The notes beneath the pieces were generated by a model that did no database searches, had not been told where the DNA came from, and saw nothing but the letters and a program-made list of their open reading frames with translations. Of a stretch of 64,000 nt of DNA, positions 53,566 to 61,756 are shown in pieces. The stretch's first letter is position 1. Each line of letters begins with the position of its first letter. The translations under genes were made by a program, and so were the position numbers. This stretch comes from JAHRVQ01 sp029941905 (GTDB taxonomy: Bacteria > Pseudomonadota > Gammaproteobacteria > Pseudomonadales > Azotimanducaceae). Location: contig JAPYTQ010000005.1 in NCBI GenBank assembly GCA_029941905.1, positions 1-64,000 of the forward strand, read 5' to 3'.

Positions 53566-55152
53566 ATGAGCACTGAGATCACCAACAACTCAAAGAGGAG
53601 GACAAGCACCAGACTGAACTTGGAACGACTTTCAAATAAGATCAGTACTAAGCTGGTAGCCGAATTCCTGCCTCAACAACAATTCGTGAAGCGCGAATTC
53701 TATGGTAAGGCGTTCCTGCTTGCGTTGCTGAGTTTCGATAAATCGAGTGATGCAGACACCAGAACCAGCCTCATAAACGCCATCAGCGCCGAAGAGAAAA
53801 CAAGCAGCTACCATTTTGAATTTAACCGCTATGCTCTCTTGCACCATCATAATTACGAAGCGGTGAATCAAATACTAGGGACTCCGGCTTACACCGGCAC
53901 ACGCGTTGCCAACTGGACCCTGCTGCGGGCAGCTTGTCGATTGTCTGGAAGCCGGGTTCAACGCTTCATCGCCCTGCTCGAGTTATTGTGGGTACGGGTC
54001 TACTTCAGTGTTTCGCACACAATTGAAGACCAGCGGTCTGTTTATACGAGCCAGTACAACTTTTTTTCACTGGCGCTGATTCACGAAATACAGCAATCGG
54101 GGCCAAGATTGTGGTCCTCGCAGTGGCTTCGCCAGGCTGTTACACAGTGTATTGATCAAATCGGACCCGGTGGCGTCACGAATCTACTTGGGCGTGGTTC
54201 ACTTCAATCCTTTGGATACAGTTCACTGATTTACCTGCTCTCTTTTTATGGCGCGTCGGCACGTTATGGCGCGTCGGCACGTTATGGCGCGTCGGCACAC
54301 GCAAGTGCATTTGTTTACGAGTTGATCGACGATCTGGTCGCAGTACTCGAGCGAGAGCAGGCAAAGCACCAGGCGCTACCGCTGGTACTGTATAAGCAAA
54401 CTCCCGAAGCGCGTGATTATACCGGTGCGCCTGATCTGACCAATGAACAATTTCTGGGTTGGTACAGTTACAACAATGCACCGGATTACGAGGCGTTTAC
54501 CGCATTACTGCTTTACAGGGCGGCGCAAAATCTTCAGCGACCCGAGTCTTCGGCTGCCTGGGTTCGGGAAAATCACGCAGACCGTAAATTCGTTAAGGTC
54601 GCCAACAATATTTTTGCCTATCGCTCCGACCGCTATATGTTGAACTGTGGACTCTCCACAGACTGGAAATCCCTCGTGTTCTACAGCCCCATTCTCGCCA
54701 CAGAAGACGATCTTATTCTACCGCCAACCACCGGAGAGCAAACCAGTGTCAGTTTGAATAACGATTACGACGCTTTTTTCCCAATAGTAGTCCCAGAAAC
54801 CCAAACACCTCGCCAGATACAAACGACCCGGCTGAGGGATAATGCTTTGGACATTGGTCTCCACTATGATTCTTCCTTCTCGGTGACACGCCGCTATATT
54901 TGTAAACCCGAACAGGTTGTCATCTTAGAACTGATAAAGAATCGTGGTGAAAGCACCATTACCAGCGAGTGCATGAGACTGCAATGCTCGCAACGCCATA
55001 TCGACAAGATCGACATCACGAGTCGAGGCTCTGAAACGCTGACCGAAAGACAAAAACATTATTCGACCGTAGGCGCTGACTGTGCGCTCAGTTGCAGCAT
55101 ACAGATCCCACCGAAGTCGTCGATGATATTGAGAGCCGTAGTCAGCCTATGA
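53566..55152 (+). CDS. heparinase-like toroid/beta-sandwich protein (tentative)
   Basis: 528 aa. No catalytic residues can be assigned. An alpha-helical N-terminal half (YNFFSLALIHEI; LGRGSLQSFGYSSLIYLL at about 204-221) followed by a beta-rich C-terminal half (from about 345) resembles polysaccharide lyases of the heparinase II/III or alginate-lyase type, common in such clusters. Oddity: a perfect 18-bp tandem repeat (54247-54298, 2.9 copies) gives YGASARYGASARYGASAH. Its stop overlaps the GT2 start by 4 nt. Confidence 0.5.
   Translation: MSTEITNNSKRRTSTRLNLERLSNKISTKLVAEFLPQQQFVKREFYGKAFLLALLSFDKSSDADTRTSLINAISAEEKTSSYHFEFNRYALLHHHNYEAVNQILGTPAYTGTRVANWTLLRAACRLSGSRVQRFIALLELLWVRVYFSVSHTIEDQRSVYTSQYNFFSLALIHEIQQSGPRLWSSQWLRQAVTQCIDQIGPGGVTNLLGRGSLQSFGYSSLIYLLSFYGASARYGASARYGASAHASAFVYELIDDLVAVLEREQAKHQALPLVLYKQTPEARDYTGAPDLTNEQFLGWYSYNNAPDYEAFTALLLYRAAQNLQRPESSAAWVRENHADRKFVKVANNIFAYRSDRYMLNCGLSTDWKSLVFYSPILATEDDLILPPTTGEQTSVSLNNDYDAFFPIVVPETQTPRQIQTTRLRDNALDIGLHYDSSFSVTRRYICKPEQVVILELIKNRGESTITSECMRLQCSQRHIDKIDITSRGSETLTERQKHYSTVGADCALSCSIQIPPKSSMILRAVVSL
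54247..54298 (+). repeat. 18-bp in-frame tandem repeat, 2.9 copies
   Basis: TATGGCGCGTCGGCACGT repeats at 54247, 54265 and 54283 with no mismatch before the last two bases, encoding YGASAR units. Perfect identity implies a recent expansion. Confidence 0.95.
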
Positions 55153-55937
55153 CCCCCATCGCTGCCAAACATTCAGTGATTATCACTGTTTACAACTCAG
55201 AAAGTACCATTGGGCTGGTGCTCGAGCAGCTGAAGGCCATCACAGGCGCTGAGACAGAAGTCATTATCGTTGACGACGGCTCGACCGACAACACGGTGAA
55301 GGAGATCGAAAACTTTAAACTGGACTCAGTAAACCTGATAAGCCCTGGGAAAATCGGCCGGGCGAAAGCCCTCAACCTGGCACTACATCATTCAACCGGT
55401 GAGACGATATTTATCAATGATGCGGACGATGTGAGCACGCCTGCCAGGTTTCAGGCATCAGTTGAGATGCTAAAGGAATGTGAAGTCGTGTTTGGGCATG
55501 CAAATCTTGTCACAGATGTTTCCCAATATTCCGTGCAACAATTAAATGACCAAACCGAAGACTCAACCGATAGCTCGACTGAAACGGTCACCGCTGCGTT
55601 ACTGTACAAAACCAATCCGCTGACCCACTCGACAATGGCAATTAAGCGCGACCTCCTGCTTCGATTAGGCGGTTATGACGAGTCGCTGGATGTGTGCGTT
55701 GATCTGGATCTGTATTTCCGCGCGTTGGTGGCGGGGAGCGTGATGCGGTGCAGCGGCACGACCTTTATCTCAAGGACTTCCGGCTCGACACGAAAGTTCG
55801 CCTCGTTTCCCTCCGAGCGGTATTTTGATACCCTGCTGTCCGTTCGAAGCAAATATCGGAACAAACTTAAGCCGCCCCTGCGCAGGTATGCCTACGATCT
55901 CAGGTTGGTTTTTCAGAAGTTTCTGGCGAAGCGTTAG
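55149..55937 (+). CDS. glycosyltransferase family 2
   Basis: 262 aa from ATG 55149, which overlaps the previous stop (ATGA); the frame is open further upstream to 55092. GT-A fold: SVIITVYNSESTIGLVLEQL, then VIIVDDGSTDNT and the metal-binding NDADD. No membrane helices, so it is a soluble or peripheral transferase. Confidence 0.92.
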   Translation: MTPIAAKHSVIITVYNSESTIGLVLEQLKAITGAETEVIIVDDGSTDNTVKEIENFKLDSVNLISPGKIGRAKALNLALHHSTGETIFINDADDVSTPARFQASVEMLKECEVVFGHANLVTDVSQYSVQQLNDQTEDSTDSSTETVTAALLYKTNPLTHSTMAIKRDLLLRLGGYDESLDVCVDLDLYFRALVAGSVMRCSGTTFISRTSGSTRKFASFPSERYFDTLLSVRSKYRNKLKPPLRRYAYDLRLVFQKFLAKR

Positions 55938-55951
55938 AATTGAACTCGACC

Positions 55952-56779
55952 TCAACCTTTCTTCGCAGCACTCTTCATCGCAACAATCGAAACCGCCACC
56001 GGCCGAAACTTATGCCACACACTCGTGGCATGGTAACGATAATTAACAAGAGTCAGCCGCGATAACAGGTCATCCAACAAAACAACCGCCCGATTGTTGT
56101 AAACCCCGCCAGTAAAGAATGGTTTTAGTCGTTCCAACAAAGGAAACGAACAAACCTTCAACGAACGCGTCGTGAATCCTGCCCTATCCATCATGTTCTG
56201 AAACAATAATAGCGGCAATCCCCTCTCATTCCTTGTCAAACCCAGCCTCGGCGCTCGCCAATCCCCCATGGAAATAATCGGCTCCCTGATCAGGATTGTG
56301 CCACCGGGTTTCAATACGCGGAACAATTCTGAGACGACAAAACTGACGTTGGGAATATGATGCAGACACGAGAAGCACACAATGAGATCAAAGGTATCAT
56401 CTTCAAAGCCAAGCACCCCTGAATTGACAGCTTTTTCATAAGCAATATCAACACCCCACCTAACAGTATCACTATGCCCATCAGATGGATCGACAATGGT
56501 GATTTTTCCGCACCGTGCGGCGATTGGCTCAAACTCATCACCATTACCGCTCCCGAGGCCCATGACAACGGGGAAGTCTCCATCGGGCAGATGCTTGAAT
56601 AAGTAGTGCGCGTTTAGCGCATGGTTCCCGTATGCTTTTCTTTCCTCGGCATTTCCATACAATCCGAAGTAGCCTTCAACCTCCTGCTCAAACCATTGTT
56701 CAATTTCATCATGGCTGAAGGTATCGCCGATCAATTCATGACCGTTGAAGTACAAAGCAATCTCGTCTACACGAGCCAT
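55952..56779 (-). CDS. class I SAM-dependent methyltransferase
   Basis: 275 aa. SAM-binding VVMGLGSGNGDEFEPIA (about 70-86), acidic strand 2 ITIVDPSDG, and motif IV FDLIVCFSCLHHIPN followed by VLKPGGTILIREP. It is distinct from the other island methyltransferase. Minus strand, ending 15 bp from the GT2 stop. Confidence 0.87.
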   Translation of the reverse strand: MARVDEIALYFNGHELIGDTFSHDEIEQWFEQEVEGYFGLYGNAEERKAYGNHALNAHYLFKHLPDGDFPVVMGLGSGNGDEFEPIAARCGKITIVDPSDGHSDTVRWGVDIAYEKAVNSGVLGFEDDTFDLIVCFSCLHHIPNVSFVVSELFRVLKPGGTILIREPIISMGDWRAPRLGLTRNERGLPLLLFQNMMDRAGFTTRSLKVCSFPLLERLKPFFTGGVYNNRAVVLLDDLLSRLTLVNYRYHATSVWHKFRPVAVSIVAMKSAAKKG

Positions 56780-57327
56780 CTAACGCCGGATCCTTGATTT
56801 CATATTAGTCTATTTCTTTTTCGAGCACGTTGAATGTATTTCAACCAGCTCCGATATGGCCAATCTCACGACTTCTCTATGGTTTTATAGTTTAGTAGCC
56901 CCATAGTGACGGTTCAAGTGTCCCATGTTCCCCACTGCGTTACACATACTCGCCCATGCCAAAAAACGCGGACGTCTTTGCCGAATCTTTTTAGAGTAGC
57001 GATCACTGTTGTCCCGTCAACTTTCACAGCAGCGCGATCTGGTAAATATTGATCGACCTGTCGTGAGGAGGGTCACCCCTTAGAAAAGTCATTAGGTCAC
57101 GCCTACGCTGGCACGTCGCTTCCACGTGGGTGGTGACGGGTGTGAACTCAATGGAAAGGTAATTTTGCTGACTGTTACGATAAACTCTGTAAGTCGGTAT
57201 GATTGGTAAGTTCTTGCTAAGAATTTCAAAAATGAAACCTTTTATACGGCTGATGAGTAAGCAGTTTAACTAATGTTGGTTTGCAGTAGAACCATCAATC
57301 CACCTGACAGCAGTTTTTGGGAGCTTA
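56780..57327. other. 548-bp spacer inside the polysaccharide island
   Basis: The longest gene-free stretch in the window apart from gaps. A small hairpin GTTGAA/TTCAAC (56829-56845) lies near the methyltransferase start. I find no convincing sigma70 promoter, RNA gene, transposon remnant or JUMPstart/ops motif. It separates divergent genes and probably carries both their promoters. Confidence 0.5.
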
Positions 57328-58503
57328 ATGGAGAAACAGATTACGCAGATTGCACTTGCTCTGCGCACATCAATGGCGAGGGAAAATTACGCCGGTTTTG
57401 ATCCATTCGATGGACTCAACAGTAAGTTATTCAGGGCGACCGGGTTAAACCACTTCTATCTGACCCGACTGGCCTGGCAGCAATTTTGTAAAAGATCGCC
57501 AGTGAACGTTCGACCTATATCACTTGTGGGTAAAACCCGCAATCCAAAGGGGGTAGCGCTAACAGTACTCGGGATGATAGAAGAGGTCAGGCGTACGAAG
57601 AGTAACGATCTTGTTGATGAAATCATCAATCTTTGTGATTGGTTGGCTGATCAAAGATGCGATCGCATAAAGTGGACGTACAGTTGCTGGGGCTACAATT
57701 TTGATTGGCAATCGAGGGCGTTCTTCGTTCAAAAAGGAACGCCCAATCTGATTACAACCTGCTATGTTGCGCGGGCACTTTTTAATAGTGGCGAACTGCT
57801 GGGAAAAGACGGGTATCGAAACATTGCCATTGAAGCAGGTCACTTTATTCACCGTCATCTGCAGGTTTCCAGGTATGGCAGCCAGTTTTATGCCTACATT
57901 CCCGACGATGAAACGTTTGTACACAACGCCAATCTTTGGGGTGCGGCGTGGGTCGGGTTGGCTGGTAGCGAGTTGAATGATTCAACACTGGTGGATTCGG
58001 CGATAATAAATGCCAGGACTTCAGTTGCGGAACAATCCGATAGTGGTGCCTGGAGTTACGGTCAAATGCCCCACCATCAGTTCGTGGATGGATTTCACAC
58101 CGGCTTTAATCTCGAAGCCCTGAACCTGCTAAGAAAATCTGTGGCTACCGATGAATTTGACGACAACATCAATGTAGGAATGAAATATTATCGAGAGAAT
58201 TTTTTCCTGGAAGACGGCACAGCGAAATACTACCAGGACAGGGTCTACCCGCTGGACATGCACAGCTTTTCGCAAGGCATTATAACGTTGCTGAACATCG
58301 CCGACATGCGATCCGATCTGGCACTGGCGAAAAAAATCGCTGGTCGGGCTATCGAGAGTCTCTACTCAACAGAAGACATGAAGTTTATCTACCAGAGAGG
58401 CAGATGGTTGAAAAATCGAATTGACTATATTCGATGGACCCAATCCTGGGCTTACCTTAGTTTTATGTTGTTAGCCAGATGTATTGATGAGGAAGAGGTG
58501 TGA
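57328..58503 (+). CDS. VpsJ-like alpha/alpha-toroid polysaccharide protein
   Basis: 391 aa. Repeated helical hairpins with aromatic Trp/Gly turns (WTYSCWGYNFDWQSR; NANLWGAAWVGLAG; GAWSYGQMPHHQFVDGFHTG) indicate an alpha/alpha toroid like glycan-processing enzymes and the VpsJ family of exopolysaccharide clusters. No signal peptide, so it acts in the cytoplasm. Its stop overlaps the next GTG start by 4 nt. Confidence 0.65.
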   Translation: MEKQITQIALALRTSMARENYAGFDPFDGLNSKLFRATGLNHFYLTRLAWQQFCKRSPVNVRPISLVGKTRNPKGVALTVLGMIEEVRRTKSNDLVDEIINLCDWLADQRCDRIKWTYSCWGYNFDWQSRAFFVQKGTPNLITTCYVARALFNSGELLGKDGYRNIAIEAGHFIHRHLQVSRYGSQFYAYIPDDETFVHNANLWGAAWVGLAGSELNDSTLVDSAIINARTSVAEQSDSGAWSYGQMPHHQFVDGFHTGFNLEALNLLRKSVATDEFDDNINVGMKYYRENFFLEDGTAKYYQDRVYPLDMHSFSQGIITLLNIADMRSDLALAKKIAGRAIESLYSTEDMKFIYQRGRWLKNRIDYIRWTQSWAYLSFMLLARCIDEEEV

Positions 58504-59243
58504 AGCGAATTCACTTTCTCGATTGCGCCATGGATGTCGCAACGATGGATGAGACCGTCAGCTTCATCGCAGATCGGGTGGAGCAGGGGACGTATACGCA
58601 GCACTCGGTGGTTAATGTTGCGAAACTGGTCAATATACAAAGTGATGCCTATCTAAAACGCTCAGTGACTGAGTGTGATGTGATTAACATCGATGGTATG
58701 GGTGTGGTTTTCGGCGCCAGAATGCTCGGTTATGACATACCTGAGCGGGTGTCCGGCATTGACCTGTTCGAACAGCTATTGAAACTGTGTTCTGACCGGG
58801 GTTATCGGATTTTCCTGCTCGGCGCGACCCCGTCGGTTTTGGTCCAGACAACTTTTCGAATTCTTAAAATGTACCCGGACATACTCATTGGCGGCAGCCA
58901 CCATGGTTACTTCTGGGATGATGAAAAATCAGTCGTCGACCAGATTCGTGCTTCTGGCGCGAGATTTCTCTTTGTCGCAATGAGTTCACCCCAAAAAGAG
59001 AACTTTATCAGCAAGTGGAGCCGGAAAATGGGAATCGACTTTGTGATGGGCGTCGGTGGCACCTTCGATGTATTCTCCGGCAAAGTTCGTCGCGCGCCAC
59101 GCTGGATGCAGATACTGGGTTTGGAATGGTTATTCCGAGTATTTCAGGAACCCCGGAGAATGTGGAAGCGCTATCTTAAAACAAACGCGATTTTCTTTGG
59201 TTTGCTCATTCGGGAGAAGTTCAGAATGCTGGTGAATAAGTAA
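58500..59243 (+). CDS. WecG/TagA/CpsF family glycosyltransferase (GT26)
   Basis: 247 aa from GTG 58500 (GTGA overlap with the previous stop). Family marks are NVAKLVN and INIDGMGVV at the acceptor site, IFLLGATPSV, FVAMSSPQKENFI and GVGGTFDVFSGKVRRAPRWMQ with the C-terminal GLEWLFR. It commonly adds the second sugar to an undecaprenyl-linked primer. It is the last island gene, about 157 bp before rpsP. Confidence 0.93.
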   Translation: MKRIHFLDCAMDVATMDETVSFIADRVEQGTYTQHSVVNVAKLVNIQSDAYLKRSVTECDVINIDGMGVVFGARMLGYDIPERVSGIDLFEQLLKLCSDRGYRIFLLGATPSVLVQTTFRILKMYPDILIGGSHHGYFWDDEKSVVDQIRASGARFLFVAMSSPQKENFISKWSRKMGIDFVMGVGGTFDVFSGKVRRAPRWMQILGLEWLFRVFQEPRRMWKRYLKTNAIFFGLLIREKFRMLVNK

Positions 59244-59293
59244 ATCACTGCATTTCAGGCCGAAATCCAAGTAGTATCACCTGGCTGGGGCGG

Positions 59294-59339
59294 TTGTGCT
59301 TTCAAAGGGTTTTAATATACCACCCTTTCTGTGTACAAT
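59294..59339 (+). promoter_or_regulatory. candidate promoter region of rpsP operon
   Basis: Two options: TTGTGC (59294-59299), 16 bp, TATACC (59316-59321); or the -10 box TACAAT (59334-59339) with a weak -35. Either would let the ribosomal operon be expressed independently of the upstream island. Confidence 0.4.
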
Positions 59340-59400
59340 AGCGGCCCTTTCGGCAGCCCACCCGCTCGCCAATACAGAATTATTAAAGGAAATCAAAGAC

Positions 59401-59667
59401 ATGGTAATCATTCGGTTATCCAGAGGTGGCAGTAAGAAGCGGCCTTTTTATCATATTACTGTGGCGGACAGTCGAGTATCTCGTGATGGTCGATTTATAG
59501 AGCGTATTGGGTTCTTTAACCCGATTGCCCGCGGTGCTGAAGAAAATTCCCGGGTTGATCTCGAACGATTCGATCATTGGGTTAAACAGGGCGCACAGTC
59601 GAGTGATCGAGTAAATAAGATCGTCAGGCAATACAGAAAGGCGACGACACAGGAAGTTGCCGCTTAA
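59401..59667 (+). CDS. rpsP: 30S ribosomal protein S16
   Basis: 88 aa. MVIIRLSRGGSKKRPFYHI and VADSR match S16. ATG 59401 with AAAGGA at about 10 nt is the start; an open frame extends upstream to 59296 but is not S16-like. First gene of rpsP-rimM-trmD-rplS. Confidence 0.98.
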   Translation: MVIIRLSRGGSKKRPFYHITVADSRVSRDGRFIERIGFFNPIARGAEENSRVDLERFDHWVKQGAQSSDRVNKIVRQYRKATTQEVAA

Positions 59668-59700
59668 GTCGTTTTGTTCGCGCCAGTTAGCGTTAGATAA

Positions 59701-60210
59701 GTGCTACTTGTCGGTAAGATCAATGCTGCCTATGGCATCAAAGGGTGGGTCAAGGTCTATTCATACACCTCACCGGTCGAACAGATACTGGAATACGCCC
59801 CCTGGACGATCAGGAAGAAGGGCTCTAAACAAGATTTGAAGCTCAGGCAGGGTAAGGTACACGGTAAGGGAATTGTCGTGTTACCGGAAGGGTTTGAGGA
59901 TCGTAACCAGGCAGAATCACTGATTGGTTACGAAATCTGGATCGAAAAAGAACAACTGCCGGACCTCGAGCAGGGTGAGTTTTTCTGGATTCAATTGGAA
60001 GGTTTGGCGGTTTACAACGAAGCGTCTGAATTGCTTGGCAAGGTCAGTAGTGTGCTGGAAACCGGAGCCAATGATGTACTGGTCGTCGCGGCAACAGACA
60101 AGAGTATCGATGACAGGGAACGACTTATTCCCTATGTCGAGGACAAGGTCATTCTAGAGGTTGATCTTGAACAGGGTAAAATGCTGGTCGCCTGGGACGC
60201 CGATTTCTAA
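59701..60210 (+). CDS. rimM: ribosome maturation factor RimM
   Basis: 169 aa from GTG 59701. It binds S19 and aids 30S head assembly. N-terminal GKINAAYGIKGWVKVYS and a C-terminal PRC barrel with LIPYVEDKVILEVDLEQG are present. A 45-bp palindrome starts right after its stop. Confidence 0.97.
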   Translation: MLLVGKINAAYGIKGWVKVYSYTSPVEQILEYAPWTIRKKGSKQDLKLRQGKVHGKGIVVLPEGFEDRNQAESLIGYEIWIEKEQLPDLEQGEFFWIQLEGLAVYNEASELLGKVSSVLETGANDVLVVAATDKSIDDRERLIPYVEDKVILEVDLEQGKMLVAWDADF

Positions 60211-60255
60211 GGAACCTCTGATTGAGATGCGGCATACCGAACTTAATCAGGTTCC
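60211..60255 (-). repeat. 45-bp palindromic repeat, copy 2 (rimM-trmD spacer)
   Basis: GGAACCTCTGATT at the left and AATCAGGTTCC at the right surround an interior with GCGGCATACC. It equals the reverse complement of 8243-8287 apart from a few substitutions and small compensating indels; both copies are 45 bp. It begins on the base after the rimM stop. Confidence 0.8.
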
Positions 60256-60296
60256 CTGGCAGCCTGTTAGGGCAGGTTTTTTGAAAGGAAAGCCAT

Positions 60297-61055
60297 ATGT
60301 GGATTGGTGTTGTGACGCTCTTCCCGGAGATGTTTCAGGCGATCACAGCATTCGGCATTACCCGAAGAGCAGTTGAGTCGGGGATAGTAAGACTGGATTT
60401 TTGGAATCCGAGAGATTTTACCACCGATAAACACTCGACGGTGGATGATAAGCCTTATGGCGGTGGCCCGGGCATGTTGATGAAAGTGGGTCCCTTGAAG
60501 GCTGCTATTCAATCAGCAAAAGAGCAAGCGGGTGAAGGCTGCCGGGTGATTTATCTTTCACCCCAGGGTAAAAAAGTTGATCAGCAGAAGCTGGCTGAAT
60601 TGGGGTCCAGGAAAGAGATTATCCTGGTAGCAGGAAGATACGAAGGTATCGATGAGCGTCTGATCGAAACAGAGATCGACGAAGAATATTCCATTGGTGA
60701 CTACGTGTTGTCCGGTGGTGAACTGCCCGCCATGGTTTTGATTGATGGCATGACCCGGTTACAACCCGGTGCGGTGGGTGATGCGGAATCGGTTGCCAGC
60801 GATTCATTTGTGAGTGGTTTGCTGGATTACCCGCACTACACAAGGCCGGATACGGTCGATGGTGTTAAAGTGCCAGATGTACTGTTGTCGGGTAATCATG
60901 AAGCGATTAGTCATTGGCGTTTAAAGCAGTCTCTGGGGCGAACCTTTTTAAGGCGTCCGGATTTGCTCGACAGCCTTGAATTGAATGAGGCGGAACAGAA
61001 TTTACTGAATGAGTATCTTGAAGATCTCAAACAGATACGTGAACTTGAGGATTGA
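60297..61055 (+). CDS. trmD: tRNA (guanine-N1-)-methyltransferase TrmD
   Basis: 252 aa. Methylates G37 of tRNAs using SAM held in a trefoil knot. LFPEMF, DDKPYGGGPGMLM, LVAGRYEGIDER and YVLSGGELPAM are present. AAGGAAAG precedes the ATG. It is separated from rimM by 86 bp containing the palindrome. Confidence 0.98.
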   Translation: MWIGVVTLFPEMFQAITAFGITRRAVESGIVRLDFWNPRDFTTDKHSTVDDKPYGGGPGMLMKVGPLKAAIQSAKEQAGEGCRVIYLSPQGKKVDQQKLAELGSRKEIILVAGRYEGIDERLIETEIDEEYSIGDYVLSGGELPAMVLIDGMTRLQPGAVGDAESVASDSFVSGLLDYPHYTRPDTVDGVKVPDVLLSGNHEAISHWRLKQSLGRTFLRRPDLLDSLELNEAEQNLLNEYLEDLKQIRELED

Positions 61056-61058
61056 ACG

Positions 61059-61412
61059 ATGAAAAACAAAATATTTGCTGATATTGAGAATGCACAGCTT
61101 AAGCAGGATGTGCCTGACTTCGGTTCCGGTGACACACTTGTGGTGCAGGTAAAAGTAAAGGAAGGTACGCGTGAAAGACTGCAGGCCTTCGAGGGCGTTG
61201 TTATCGGCAAGCGTAATAGAGGGATTAATTCCGCCTTTACTGTGCGTAAAATCTCCCATGGCGTCGGTGTAGAGAGATCATTCCAGACTCACAGTCCGAT
61301 CATCGATTCCATCACGGTCAAGCGCCGGGGTGATGTGCGACAGGCAAAGCTCTACTATCTACGGGAACTCAGTGGTCGAGCGGCTCGCATTAAGGAAAAA
61401 CTCGCCAAGTAA
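61059..61412 (+). CDS. rplS: 50S ribosomal protein L19
   Basis: 117 aa, normal length. FGSGDTLVVQVKVKEG, RLQAFEGVVIGKRNRG and RRGDVRQAKLYYLRELSGRAARIKE (split here only as family blocks of 20 or fewer: RRGDVRQAKLYYLRE) are typical. It lies 3 bp after trmD and is followed by a terminator. Confidence 0.98.
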   Translation: MKNKIFADIENAQLKQDVPDFGSGDTLVVQVKVKEGTRERLQAFEGVVIGKRNRGINSAFTVRKISHGVGVERSFQTHSPIIDSITVKRRGDVRQAKLYYLRELSGRAARIKEKLAK

Positions 61413-61432
61413 GTATATTGCAGAAAAACCAG

Positions 61433-61457
61433 ACGCCGTGATTATTCGCGGCGTTTT
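61433..61457 (+). terminator. intrinsic terminator of the rpsP-rplS operon
   Basis: ACGCCG (61433-61438) pairs with CGGCGT (61449-61454), followed by TTT and a mixed tail. It is 20 bp after rplS. Confidence 0.65.
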
Positions 61458-61535
61458 GCGTTCTGCTTGCCAGGAGCAAGAACTGGCTTTGATACTCGCA
61501 TGATCTTGGTTAACTCACGTGTTTTTGAAGATTTA

Positions 61536-61677
61536 GGATTGGCTGGGCGGGTGTACGCTTGCCGCAGACTCGGCGTCCCCGACTCAAGGCCAGGACAGCC
61601 GAAAGTCAGGCCCATGGATGTGGTGCGGGCGCCGAGCCTCATGCGGTGTGGAAAGCGTACACCCGCCCAGCCAATCC
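61536..61677. repeat. 142-bp palindromic element with perfect 25-bp inverted ends
   Basis: 61536-61560 (GGATTGGCTGGGCGGGTGTA then CGCTT) is the exact reverse complement of 61653-61677. Inside, CCGCAGACTCGGCGTCC pairs imperfectly with GGGCGCCGAGCCTCATGCGG, extending the palindrome. No open frame of a transposase is present. It lies between rplS and xerD. Confidence 0.85.
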
Positions 61678-61756
61678 GGACAGACTATAATCGCGTTGTA
61701 CTTGCCAGCGTCTTATTTACTGTTTTTGTCTGAAGTTTGTTTGCGTTAAGCTAAAC

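Noticed and set aside
56780..57327. JUMPstart/ops element before the island pair
   Set aside because: The conserved GGCGGTAG core is not found.
59296..59400. Longer S16 N-terminus
   Set aside because: The upstream in-frame residues do not resemble S16, and a good ribosome site precedes ATG 59401.
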